From assembly GCA_918807975.1 (NCBI GenBank), contig OU964935.1, positions 5,853,823 through 5,917,822 on the forward strand: a stretch of DNA of 64,000 nucleotides, read 5' to 3'. The notes under the pieces were generated by a model. It was not told the DNA's origin and did no database searches. It saw only the letters and a list, made by a program, of their open reading frames with translations. How positions within the stretch are numbered: the stretch's first letter is position 1; each line of letters opens with the position of its first letter. Below are positions 47,241 through 59,400 of the stretch, in pieces. The DNA comes from Aplidium turbinatum. Lineage: Eukaryota > Chordata > Ascidiacea > Aplousobranchia > Polyclinidae. A program made the translations under genes and the position numbers.

Positions 47241-47681
47241 CGTTATTACTTGACCGTAACTTGCACAAAGACTAAGGGAGGATAGTACATCCAAGAGAAT
47301 ACTCAACCTTGTGACCTGATGTATAAAAATGCCAATTGACAATAAAAGTCTGGCGACATTGCATCGACGTAAGAATGGTCACCTATGTAACGAAACGACC
47401 TATTTCTTCAGGTAAGTATTTTTGTGCTGCTTTGGCGATGATGCAATGGATTTGATGACTTGGCTGGTATGATGTTATAGTTGTTATCCAACTCCTTAAT
47501 TATGCTTTATCTGAAATCTTTTCTTTGTGAAAGTTCAAGGTATAAATCATTACCAAATTTTATGTGCCCGTAATTTTCACGTTCGTCAGATACGTTGTAA
47601 CAGAAGAAATTACGGTACATTTTCTGAAGTCAATCTTAGTTAATTATCATTTTGTAGAATTTTGCAACCACTACACTGTGG

Positions 47682-47880
47682 GATGGCGCAACGGGTAAGG
47701 CGTTGGCTTTCCAATTATGCAAACCTGGTTCGGCTCCCGCCTTCAGCTGGTTGTTGAAAACACCGATCACCTCTACCTAGGGTGTAATAAATTGAGTGGG
47801 CATAATTGCTGAAGGAAAGGTGGCTGGTATGACAGAGAACTGGCCACCCTACTCTCCTTAGTGCTGAAGGCTTAGTACAA
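47682..47880 (+). mobile_element. tRNA-like SINE copy next to the LINE fragment
   Basis: The head GGATGGCGCAACGGGTAAGG and the B box GGTTCGGCTCCCG are arranged as in a tRNA, followed by a body with CACCGATCACCTCTACCTAG and an ACTGGCCACC block. It differs from SINE families A and B elsewhere in the window. Its borders are approximate. Confidence 0.55.
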
Positions 47881-47889
47881 TTAGAACCT

Positions 47890-48470
47890 TATCTTCTCAT
47901 ACCCAACACTTGAATCAAGTATGGGACCACCTTTTTGCACTGTCATCATCAGTCGTCATATACGTCTGCGGCAGATTGCGTATCAACATGGGTTATTTGC
48001 TTCCAAGAGTGGCGATTTTGAGCCAACTCGCCCAGTGTCGCCAAATTGAGTCCGGTCCATGATTGGATGTTGTCTTACCATCGTTTTGGTTGTCTGCCAC
48101 GTTTTCTTTTTCCTTCTACTTTGCCTTCTGTGCAGACTTTGCTGATTCCGAATTGTTATCTTTTAGTGTGGCTGAACAGTTTTAAAACTTTTGATTTTAT
48201 TATTGCTACAATTGGATGTAGTTTTGTCATAGTTAAAAAATCTTGTGTTTTCGTGTGGTCAAGTAGCGTTTTGTTGGTCATGCTTCTCATGATGTGATTT
48301 TGGAAGGTAGTGAGTTTTTTCACTGTTGATGATGTCCAATTTACGCATTCTAGACTGTACAGCACGACTGGTAAAATGTAGGTGTTGAAAATTTTTGATT
48401 TCAGTTTGATGGGGAGTCTATTGGATGTTAGAATCTTTTTGTTCTTTTCAAATGCTGCCCAGCCTAACGT
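47890..48470 (-). mobile_element. 5'-truncated LINE (non-LTR retrotransposon) fragment
   Basis: The - strand frame reads IFNTYILPVVLYSLE and NHIMRSMTNKTLLDHTK, then LKLFSHTKR, and after a break GKRKRGRQPKRW and IQSWTGLNLATLGELA. This is the conserved end of the reverse-transcriptase ORF of Jockey/CR1/I-type LINEs. The start is cut at about 48470, where an AACGTTGAATCAACGT palindrome pair begins. Only the last part of ORF2 and the 3' tail are present. Confidence 0.75.
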
Positions 48471-48787
48471 TGAATCAACGTCGCCAGACGTTGAATCAAC
48501 GTAAAATAGCAAATTTTGCTGTAGGGTAATTTTAGAAACTATGTTAATCATCCTTGTTTCACTTGAAATTCGGAAATTAGCATGACAGAAAATACATAAG
48601 TTTTTTTCCGCTAGATGGCGCACCGATCAATAATTGCCCCAGTCAAAAAGGCCTTTCCCCATGTCCGAATTTTGCCAAATTTTAGATTTGGGGTGTCAAA
48701 CAGGTAACCCATCTTTTTCTGAAGAAAAATGGTTGTTATCAAAAATGTCCTGGTCCGGCTATTTTTATGTCATTTCTTACTCGCCTA

Positions 48788-51700
48788 CTACGTTCATCTG
48801 ATGAAATTGAAAGTAAAATTAACAACAAACAAGATGGTTTGTGAAGAAAGAGGCGTTTTTCCCGGCTATCAACACAAGGCTGAGCACTCACTAGCCTCAT
48901 GGGCGAAACACGGTGTCTATCGCTGTCAATTCTTGCTACAAATCGGCTGCCGAGAAACAAACAAGATGGTTTATTGCTTCACTGACAGATATGTTGCCAA
49001 TCGAAACTAAAACAATCGAATTTTATTTTCTATTATTTTTAATTCAAGAAATTTTTAATTCAACGACGATTTATGTCTACGCAGTGCGGTCGAGTTTCGC
49101 AGTCAAACCTTGAACGTATTTGGCTCAGTTTGAAAAACCTCCGACTTTATAAACGAAAAAACTTCAAAATCAAAGAGCACTAGTTCCCGCGCTTTTCGAA
49201 GTTAAGCAGGAAAGCTTTCGCTCTCCGGGACTATAGCCTATCTAAAAATTGGTTTCATGAAAAATTGAAACCTCGAGATAAATTAAGTTTAATAAAATAA
49301 ATAAGATAATTTAATCTTGAACATTTTAATACTAAGATTTTTGAAATTGATTAAGAACTTAAAGAAATATTATAATATCAAGAGTCCAAGTCTGCGATTG
49401 CCGCAGTGATAAGGAAACTAAAATAATTATCTACAGTAGTAAAGCAATGAAAATACAGTACAAAATGTATCAAACAACGATTAGTAAGCCATAAAGCTTA
49501 ATTTTTTACATGCTGTATTTATTGTATAACATCTTCTTTGCTTCCCATTAGTTTATCCTAAAATTCTTTGTTTTAAATGGCATACTAAATAAAATTTTCA
49601 AACGGGAATTAAGCATTAAAATGCGTAAACTGAACATCCAAGAATACATTTTAAAAAAATTACCGAAATAAATTTCTTTTCAATGGCACTGGCAAGGCCT
49701 AAAGTCCAATGCCTCATTTATTTTTATTTTTTTCAAAATGACCAAAAAGTGAAAACACTGCTCGAGAATACGTCACTATCGACAGCAATAACAAAAACCA
49801 CGTTACCACATCTGACGTTCTAACATCAGATCTGATGTTTTAAGCAAACTGTCTGATGTTTTGAAGTTGAAATCTGATGTTTTGATGTACATACATACAT
49901 GGCCTACAGTTAAATCGCCTGCAGTAACAACTATTGCTCGATCAGCTGATTGCTAGTTATTTCTTTGCTTCTGCAGCCTACCAACCAACAATTCCGTCTT
50001 TATTATTCTTTGCTTCTGTAGACTACCAACCAGAAACAAACCGTCTTTATTATTTATGGTCACAACGGTAAACCATAATCTCTTCGTGGGAAAATTGTAA
50101 CATGAAGTTCCTGGATCCGTTCGTCTGTATGTAATGACCGAAAAGAAACACTCTTCTAAAACGTCTATTCGAGAATTGTATTTCTGTAAAATTAGCCAAC
50201 TGGCTGTCGAAAATAGGTGCAACGCGACACATCACTAAAAACTTGTCACTACAATCCAAACTACTTACCGTAGTTAAAGACGGAAATTTTGTCCAGCTGG
50301 CAAGCACTAAGCAAACAGTTAAATATGCGACCAACTTTCAAGCAACAATTTTACGAATGACTAGACTACATTGCAATATCTCAAACGCACGTAGGCAGCT
50401 ACTGTGACGTAATAATCCATATGCATTGTGAAGCAATTCCAGCACCTGTTGGCTTTGGCTACACCATATCTCGTAATTGAAGATTTAACAATGATGTAAT
50501 GTTTTAACAGGTGTGATACAAGTCTTACGAACGATGGTGCAATCTTGGCTCATTTTTTAGGAAAAATTCCATGACGTAATACGCTAAGATTCAGTAGACC
50601 TGAACGGTTTTATATGACGTTTGATTTAGTGAACAATTGTCTGGAACACTAGTTTATAGTGACGTAAACTGTACAGTCGCACGCTTCGCTGCTCACGCCC
50701 ATTCCCGTTTTGAAAGCTCTGACAAAAGCACGCGCGGAATGGTGATCAGACCGCAATGGAGCAAAATTTTATTGAAAATTGTTTTATTGTAGCATGTTAA
50801 ACACAAAAAACGTCTACAATCGCCAAGTCATTTTTTTCCTTTAGTATCTCTTTAAATTCAGTTGTTTTTTAACCTTTTCTGGGTTAGTGTGTGTTGCCTC
50901 GGTACAAACCGATTTAATTAAACCATCTCAAGAGTTTTCAATCATAAATTACTTAGTTGTTGATATTAAAATTGAACGTTGGCCAGTAGCCGAGGCTAGA
51001 TATGTTTTTTAAGCAGAGCTGCCAGACCAGTAGACAAGTTTGGATCAATCGCACTGTCGACAAAACTGCTTTTGTTGTTTTTATTTCAATGCGAAGTATT
51101 TTCTTTTTTTTCAATTGTAGTTAAAAACAAACGTATATGCACAATGGAATGTGCTAAGAAAGAAGTATAGAAATTAGAAAAGTTTGAGATTTGCAAGGCA
51201 AGGGTATAGGAAGAGGAAACGGAGACACCCAAACAGAACATGGAAAACATGTGAAAGATGAGGTAGTCGACAATGGTTACGGTTGAATACAGTTGATTCA
51301 AGAAAAGAATCTGCACCACCAAGGAATGTAAACATGTACGGTAGTAAAAACAAAAAAGAAATACAAAACATAAATCAACAACACATAGATAAAATAAGAA
51401 AAACTAAAATTACCACTGATTGGTTGTAACTGTTTAGAGTAAGGAACAAACTTACCTACGGTACTACAGACCATCAATCCAGAAAATCATCAATATAGAA
51501 AAAAACTTGAAGAATATTCTTCTGTCAGTGAAAGAAAGCCGATGTAATGCAACATGCCCAAGTTACAAAAAAGACCACGTAATTAGGCTAATTGTTAATG
51601 CAGTTTGCAGTTATTTTCGTTTAATATTTTGGTATGGCAAAGTTTCAATTTTGTTATCTGTTTCTGTTTTCTATAGACTTTCTTAGATTTTTTGTCTATA

Positions 51701-52771
51701 AAGTGTGTAGAAATTTTTCAAAATATGATTTGCTTTGCATATTCCAACCAAATTAAATAGTTGCAATAAATGTAGTAGGCTACAAAACACTATGTGGTTA
51801 TCTTGTATAGTTTTTGATTTACAGCGATTTTACTAAACCAAATTTAGGGGGTTGAAGAGGAGGTCTGGTGATCCTGATATTTTATTTTAGTTGAAACTAA
51901 CCTGGAATGGTCACCATTGCACAATGGCACAAGTTAAAATTCCAAAATGAAGGGAAGTTGATGCACCCCACTGCGCACGGATTGCACTACCCGGTGGTTT
52001 CAACACAGTTTACCAATGCGGAAATATATTTAAAAACTGGCTAAAAGACAACGAGCTTCAAGAGTGAAAACGCCAGACGAAACTACTAATTTATCGCACA
52101 TGTTTAACATCTTCTTCTTCAGAGCAACCATTATTAAAGCTTGCGTGGAGTAGAACACTTGCAGGAGTTTGGATGATGGAAGAAGAAATCGTGATGTCAT
52201 CTCTGAAAATTAGACTAAATTTTATGAAGTTGAAAAGAAGACTATTTTGTTTTTAAAAAGTGTTTCAGTGTTTATGAAAAAAGTAGCGATAGCAAACATT
52301 TGCCGAAACTTTACCTTTTTTTTTGTAGAACTTCACACTACAAGAACTTGGCAAACAGTTGTTCAAATATAAAGCGCTTAAAATCTCATACAAAGATATT
52401 AAGTCACATGAGAAATACCCTTGACAAAGAAGGTTAGCCAAAACAAGCATAATGGCATTATGTTTGGACGTGTAGGCCTAGATACTCTTGCTCTTGCATA
52501 CGGAAATTGAAAGTGTAATTTGATCACTATGACATAGTCTAACCTTTAAAGAATACATAACCTTTATTACACAACCATGGTTTAAACATCTTTCTTTTAA
52601 GACGTTTTGTTAACGGAAGTTTCTAGCGCAAGGAAGGGCAAATGCTCTAGTGAACCAAAAATTTGAAAAACTTAAACAGCTGACCGGATTTGTCCACAGC
52701 CGTAGTTTACCCAAGTCTATTATATAAATCTTGGACTGATTAGCCTAATGGATTTACAATTGCAGAAATTC
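48788..52771. other. No gene seen
   Basis: Neither strand shows recognisable exons. TCTGATGTTTT recurs four times (about 49834-49884). Two TTCTTTGCTTCTG-AGCCTACCAACCA units form a 40-base direct repeat at about 49960-50035. The rest is AT-rich single-copy-looking DNA. Confidence 0.5.
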
Positions 52772-52772
52772 G

Positions 52773-53140
52773 GCAGCAGTGGCCGAGTGGTTAGCGGCAG
52801 CAGTCGGTTAGCGGCAGCAGTCGGCAGCAGCGGCCGAGTGGTTAGCGCGTTGGGCTCGCAGTCGAGTGCCTGCATGTTCGACTCCAGCCACCCGCACTTG
52901 CTGTTGCTTCTCTGGGCAAGAAACTTTACGATAATTGCCTCTACCCAGTGATCGATTTCGAGTAATGGGTAGTACTAAATTTAAGTCATAAGTAGAGTAG
53001 ACAACCGGAAACAGACATTGCAGTCGGCTGCAGCGTGGGTCAGGTGTACGTCGGAAGGCGTACACCGATGCGTAGCGCTCAAGTCCGCTTTCCCGCAATG
53101 CAGGATAAAAATAATAAAACAAAAACAAACAAACAAAAAA
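52773..53140 (+). mobile_element. tRNA-derived SINE family A, copy 3, with an expanded head
   Basis: The body and tail match the copies at 21733 and 40088. The head is unusual: a first tRNA-like start (GCAGTGGCCGAGTGGTTAGC) is followed by two GTTAGCGGCAGCAGTCG units and then a second complete A box. Either the A-box region was tandemly duplicated or one SINE landed on another. The tail is a long run of AAAC units. Confidence 0.88.
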
Positions 53141-54480
53141 ATTTGTGTGTTAGTATTGTTAAAAGCTTCATGACCTTATTTAGATTAAAAATTGGGATTT
53201 TAAATTTGTCTGTAATTTCAAAAAACGTTTCGTGAATAGCGAAAAAGGGTTATGTAACCTGATACACTATAAGAAGGGAAGAAATTGACAACCTATTTTG
53301 GAACATTAAAAATATAAAATATTTCTAAAATATTTTGACAAAAATTCGGCTTGTTTCGAAATTTTAAAACGTTGTTTCGAATAGCTTTTGAACAAAGCGT
53401 ACCTTGTTTTAGTTAGAATCTCACATTATAGACGCTGAACTTCTTTCCTTTATAAAATCCTGTCTGAGGCGGGCTATTGTTGATTTGGTCTACTTTGACA
53501 TTGGGTTTCTATATCTATACCAGGTGGGCAATTGAAGTGTAATAAAGCGAACAATAAAATTAATAGAATGTTAATAAGGGGTTTGAAAATTAGTGCAACA
53601 CGTCCATTTTTATACGAGGTGTGGCAGGTCGGTTACTGAAGGATTTCACTATCTGGGTTATTTGTACCGTGTCAGTTTCTACTCTGTTTAGCGTTGTTGA
53701 ATGACAGTTCCAAGACAAAAACAAAAATCCGACGCTAGGATACTTTTAGACATGATCTTAGGGCTTTATTCGTTATTCTTTCGTCAAGTCTTTTCTAATT
53801 GAATTCTATATGAACGCTTTAAGGTTGGATTGAAACCCACGGGCGTGACGAGGCTTAATTGTGCCTTATGAAAAAGCTGTTACGTCACAAAAATAATACC
53901 AAAGTCCCAGCTTTTGTTGAAAAAAGTTTATTTTGATATTTCTACTTTTCTGTTTTGACAATACAAAACCTGGCCAGAGCTAGATCAGGCTGTGTCCAAC
54001 AACTCATTTTCGATCGAACAGTCGTGTATCCTACTATTCGTAGGCTATGTGTCAACTGTTCAAGATAATGTCTTGAGTATTCGTATAACAAGCACACTGT
54101 TTTATCTTGGCGAATATCAAAGTGTTTCATATAGTTTGAATATTGGTGTGCATTTTATATAAAAATTGCGACATATTTTTCATTTTTTTTTTTTTTTACA
54201 TGAGTCTGGTAGCCTATACCATCAAAAAAGTAATCGACCATACGGCTTGTGTTTAGCCAGAAAGAGTGAGCTTTGAGAAAACATAAGCTTTGCGCAAAAA
54301 AAAAAGAAACAAGGTCAGGAATGAGGAAACTTTAAGTTTGTGAGTTCAAAATATTAAAATAATCTATCAGAAGTTAGGCTACCTAATATCCTGAATGTTT
54401 CTCGCTTTGGTTTAATTTGTTTGTGCAAATCTGCATAAGCTCAAAGTTACCCGTTTGCGGATTGAAGTTGTTATGTAAGG
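53141..54480. other. No gene seen
   Basis: There are no recognisable exons. A 12-base T run lies at about 54186 and an A run at about 54296. I found no paired ends that would define another element. Confidence 0.5.
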
Positions 54481-54488
54481 CCTACAGG

Positions 54489-54951
54489 CAGTGCCGGTCT
54501 TTGGGGTGTGCAAACCGTGCGATCGCACAGGGCCCGCAATTTACTTAGAAAATGCAGTAATTTTTGTCATTTCCAATAGAAAAAATTCAATTCGATTCAC
54601 AAGCAAGTACCGGTAGCCTATCCTTTAAGTCAGCTGCGGCTTCAGGGTGAGGCAAGTGCTGAGACTGTCGCGTCCGGCCATCTTGCCACCGGACAGCACC
54701 ATTTTACAGTAATATTCATACCTAAATTTTTGTTGAACATGCTCTCAGCATACACTAAATTCAAAATAATTTTTCAAAAATTTCTGAGGGAGGCCCCCCC
54801 AGACGCTGGGTGTCGCCTTGGGCGAACATGCCGTCAACCCCCCCCCCCCCCATTTCAAAATACCTAGCTACGCTACTGAATTGGATCACTGTCATTGGGG
54901 CCCGCAAAGCGTATTCTGCACAGAGTCTCAAATACCCTAAGACCGGCACTG
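54489..54951. mobile_element. hAT-type MITE, family CAGTGCCGGTCTT, copy 1
   Basis: The ends CAGTGCCGGTCTT and AAGACCGGCACTG are mirror images, flanked by cctacagg (54481-54488 and 54952-54959). An inner palindrome GTGCGATCGCAC lies close to the left end. It has no reading frame. The right target duplication overlaps the first bases of the next MITE, so this copy landed on that element's edge. Confidence 0.9.
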
Positions 54952-54955
54952 CCTA

Positions 54956-55097
54956 CAGGGTTATGGAGTCGAGGGATTTTGGCGTGTCCGAAGTTGGAGT
55001 CGGCTAGTTATAAACCGAGGAATCAGAGTAGGCTATATTAGATTAGTATACCAGAGATAGTCGTAGCCTATATTTTTCGCTCGACTCCACAGCCCTG
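54956..55097. mobile_element. Short hAT-type MITE ending in CAGGGCTGTGGAGTCG
   Basis: It starts CAGGGTTATGGAGTCG and ends with the mirror of CAGGGCTGTGGAGTCGAGCG. It is 142 bp with no coding sequence. The same terminal motif occurs at 1959. Its own target duplication is not clear, partly because another element inserted at its left edge. Confidence 0.7.
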
Positions 55098-55203
55098 GTT
55101 ACGTAGGCTATGGGCTGCAGACTACCACTTGAGCGAGCAAAAGGCGTTCCAGTTGAAATGTGTTCCTGATCAGGAAAAGTTGTTAAAACACAGTTGGTTT
55201 GAT

Positions 55204-55635
55204 CAGTGCCGGTCTTTGGGGTGTGCAAACCGTGCGATCGCACAGGGCCCGCAAATTAGGGGGCCCGCAACTTACTCAAAAAATGCAGTAATTTTGTCAT
55301 TTCCAGTGAAAAAATTCAACAAGTGAATTCAACACATAGCTTTATTTCCGAAAAATGCCAAAGAAAGCATGATCTTATCCTTTTGCTATGCCACCGAACA
55401 GCACCATTTTACAGTAATATTCATACCCAAATTTTTGTTGAACATGCTCTCAGAATGTCCTAAATTCAAAGTAATTTTTCAAAATTTTCTGGAGGAGGCC
55501 CCCCAGACCCCCCGTCGCCAAGTGTCGCCTTCGGCGAACACGCCGTCAGGCTTTGCTACCGAATTGGATCATTGCCATTGGGGGCCGCAAAAGCATATTC
55601 CGCACAGGACCCGTAATACCGTAAGACCGGCACTG
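55204..55635. mobile_element. hAT-type MITE, family CAGTGCCGGTCTT, copy 2
   Basis: It has the same ends and inner palindrome GTGCGATCGCAC as the copy 250 bases upstream. It is flanked by gtttgat (55197-55203 and 55636-55642), seven of the expected eight bases. The two copies share the C-rich block followed by TTCGGCGAACACGCCGTCA or its variant. Confidence 0.87.
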
Positions 55636-55642
55636 GTTTGAT

Positions 55643-56400
55643 AAAAGCAAGCAAGCGGAGATTGTTTAACCAAGTTTGATTTATCTTCTGTGCCTGGTGG
55701 TTATGGTATTGGTGGTATTGATATTGTATAGGCCTATAGGCTAATGATATTGGTGGATTTGGTGGTAATTCATCAAAAGAAAGAAGCAAATCTTTGTTCC
55801 ACTGTAAACCAAATCATGAAACGTCTTGCCAGGATCATAGCTATGTAATTTTTGGGTGCCGAACTCATTAGGGTTGGGTAACTTCGTTTAGACACTTTTC
55901 TTATCATTTGACCAGCGAGCACTGCAGACAGCTAATAAAAAAGTCGTCAAGAAACATACAGCGTGAGGTTTGTTATGCTCAAAGTAGTGTAATGTATTCT
56001 AAACTTAGCAAACTAAATCAAATATTGTGTGAAAGTGCCTCTTGTGGTCGTTAGAAATCGTTAGAAAATTCTGTAGCCAGGTCGACTCAACTGGCCTATA
56101 CAAAGGTTGTTGAGTAAAATCATCATGTAAAAATTGTATAATTGGCGGTCGATTGCAAGTGAGGAAATTATAGTTTGGGTCGGTTTATTCCAGAAATATA
56201 CAGGCTACTGGTAGATCAATACAAAATAACTGGCAGCATGCAATCATATGATGAGATTCGTTTAAATCCAATAAAAAATAAAATAAAAAAAAAACTGAAA
56301 TAAGAGGCATGATAAAACGCCTAAATTAGCAAAAAGTGACAGAAGAATGAATTCTTTTCATGGTTAAAGAAAATCAGCTTCTAAATCTAACAACATAATT
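55643..56400. other. No gene seen, upstream of the EGF gene
   Basis: TATTGGTGG-type repeats occur at about 55690-55765. A good splice acceptor (TAATTTTGCAG, ends 56406) stands 40 bases before the EGF gene's ATG, so a leader exon, or a trans-splice site if this is a tunicate, may exist. The promoter cannot be placed. Confidence 0.45.
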
Positions 56401-56446
56401 TTGCAGATCTTTATATTTTTTGGATGTATAAAAGAAAGGTTACGCT

Positions 56447-59400
56447 ATGAATATTTGCATACACCTTCTGGCAGTTATAACACTGACACTACTATGCATT
56501 GCAACACCTAATTGTGCTGCACAAGACTCTTTCTCAGGCCCTGGTAAGTAAAGCATTTGTTTTATAACTTGATAGTTTTTCGTTGTTCAAAGAGCACAGT
56601 TAATTTTCAAATAGTCTTTATAAAGATAAAGTTAATAAAAGCAGGAATATCCAGCAGCAGTAGCTTAACTAAAAGATTAAGGTTACATAAAACAGTTAGC
56701 AATTTGCATAAATCAAAATACAAAGTTTTATTTTCAATGCCTATTTTTACGTTTCGCAGTTGCTCCTATGTAAAGTCTGAAAAACAAGTTATAAGAAAGA
56801 TCAAACTTATGTCATAAAAAGGTTACAAAAGATGTTGATTGATTTTATTGCTCTGTTGCTACAAAATCCAAACAAATAAGTTAAGGTTTCATCATCATTT
56901 TAATGAATTTTCAGTGTTGCGCGCTTTTAACGTCACATTTTTACGAAATGGGCAACCAGTTATTGCTGTTTCCACGTGGTTTGCGTACCAGTCGCTAGAT
57001 GTCGCACTTTCTACTCCTTTTGGCTCCGACTTCACCATAGCAGGTCAGCAAATTGCTAGCTAGGTTACATATATCCACGCATTGACTTCATTGCTTGGTT
57101 ATGATATTGTTTTTCAGCATTGAAGCTTCATTGTAGCCTCAAGTCACTCAAAGTACAATCTTTAATTTGCACTTTTTTTCAAATCCACTTTTCTTAATTT
57201 CGTTTGACTATAGGCTGCTGTATTGCTCATTTTGTAGAAAGTGGGACTTCGTAGAAAATTTAAAAAAAATGCTTGGTTTGGATCGATTTGTAAAAGGAAG
57301 TGATAAAGTATCAAAACTAATATTTATATAATTAAGTGCAAGTTTGCAAAGTATTTTCTCAGAATCATTTATTGACGTTTAGGGTATGTAAATTTGACAT
57401 TTTTTTGGAGTCCTTGACTTCAGAAACTTTATTGGCATACCACTGTAGCTAGTTTACTCCAGTTCTGGCATTTGAATGTAAATGAACCACTTCAAACTAT
57501 AACATACAGCAAAACTCAATCTATTGTATCAGATTTGGGCAAAAACAAAATTCTTTTGAGCTTTTTATCTTCTAGTTCAAGATCCTTGTTCTGTAAATCT
57601 GCATCCTTGTTCTGAAAACGGCAGATGCATAGATGTGAATGCTGATGAAGGCTTGCTGCAATGCAAATGCAATCAGGGATTTAATCAAACAGCTAGTACC
57701 AGAGTGTTTGACTCAAGTTCTGATTCTAACATCGTTCCTGAGGGGACATTTTGTCCTGGTAAGTGGTCTTAGATAAACATGTGATACGTCTTAGTATTTT
57801 AAGTGTTGCCAGTAAACCAAAGCTATAATTGAAAAGAAAACTAAAGTAATCTTTTGTTCTTAGGTTTCAAAATAGACTAACCCTTTTAATTTACAGATAT
57901 TACTTGGAATTACTTTTTTCATAGAATTGTTATTTTTCATATGTTTTGTAATTTTCTATAATTTTTATAAATTCAAATAAATTAATATTTTACCATTATA
58001 CAGACATAAATGAATGCGCGGAAAACGACTTGATTTGTGGACCTAACACGGAATCATGCGTCAACATTCCTGGGTCATACACTTGCAATTGCAAAGAAGG
58101 ATTCTTTTTAACTGAAGATAAAATATGTGACAGTAAGTTTCAGATATTACAGAACTATCAGGTTTGACTAGTGTAGCCAGAAAGGTTAGCTTAGTAATTA
58201 CACCCCCGACTCAAGATCTCGCGGCGCTGGTTCGGCTCTCGGGCTGTGCGTTTGAGCAACGTATTTTAGGACTGCTCTCCATTTAATGGCACCTATTGGG
58301 TGGAATAATTCACCGGCAACAACACTTCTACAATCGGAAACTTCACTCTGTCAATCTCGGTATCAAAAGCCTCTACAAGTATGTGAAACTACCAGGAATA
58401 ACCTGTCAAAGGTTTTGTCAGTCCGAAAATAAAGATACAAAACCAAATCAATTCTCAACCCATCTGAGATGTGTGTACTGTATGTGTAATGACGTCAGTA
58501 TACATAAATTACTAAAAATAACAGCACCTTTTGTTTTATGCCATAAAAATAGAAGTTGAAGTTAGTAACTTCTCTGGCGACGCTATTCTGTTGGAGATGC
58601 GTACAAGCTTGATCTAATCTTGACAATTTTTCAAGATTCGGTTTTCGCTCTAATCACTTCAATAAGCAATTGAAAAAATTTGTAAAGTTTAAAATTTTGT
58701 TTGGGAGAAACGCTTAGACGACTATTGATCTTTGGAAATATGTGCTTCTAACATTTTATTAAATAAAAATTACCACTACAAAATTTACAAAGCAATTTTT
58801 ATAAGATAAGCTATCATTAAATATTACGCTATGGCACTCTACAAAACCTTTCTCATATATATTTTATCTCATATGGAGGCCGCTATCTTTCTGGGCTTTC
58901 CGCTCCTTTGTATTTAGTCAATGTAACTCGAAAGGGCAAATAGGCTAAGTTGCAAGTCATGGTCAGTTGCCCACAAAAAGCCACTGCAATTTGTTATGAT
59001 TCTTTTTTAACAATTGGCGTTTTAATAATTCAGTTACCATGACGGAGTACAATACTCTAATATTACGTCCAATAATGTTAAGGGGAGGGTCTCTACGCTT
59101 GTATAAGCATGAAACGTAAAACATGTATATGCTCAAGTCTAAAAGCCGCATCACAAGGAATTTACATTTCATTGATGTTGTTCTACTAAATAAGTAACCA
59201 AGACGCAACCGATGCGTTATTTTTAAAAGTCTTTTTTAACAAACTACTTTTTTAACAAAACAAACTACATTAAAACATTAGCCTACCTCAAGCATCGAAA
59301 TTTAAAAGCATAAGCTAATTTCACAGCCAAAAAGCCCCAATGCGAATTGGAATAAATTGGCATGTATACTGTAGCCTACAGTGTGTGCATCATACTTATT

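Larger units (their letters stand above)
43809..48785 (-). mobile_element. 5-kb TA-flanked element with uncharacterised proteins
   Basis: It begins GGCGAGTAAGAAATGACAT and ends with the exact mirror at 48785, flanked by TA (43807-43808 and 48786-48787). The inverted similarity reaches about 180 bases inward with gaps (TTTTTGATAACAACCA; CCGCTAGAYGGCGC). Inside are - strand remnants of a protein family described in a separate entry (44920-47240), a LINE fragment and a tRNA-like SINE near the right end. A TA target would suit Tc1/mariner or a similar cut-and-paste group, but I recognise no DDE transposase. The copy is decayed. Confidence 0.65.

Noticed and set aside
56427-56434. TATAAAAG before the EGF gene as its TATA box
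   Set aside because: It is only 13 bases from the ATG, too close for a TATA-set start, and a good splice acceptor at 56406 precedes it, so it is more likely leader sequence.
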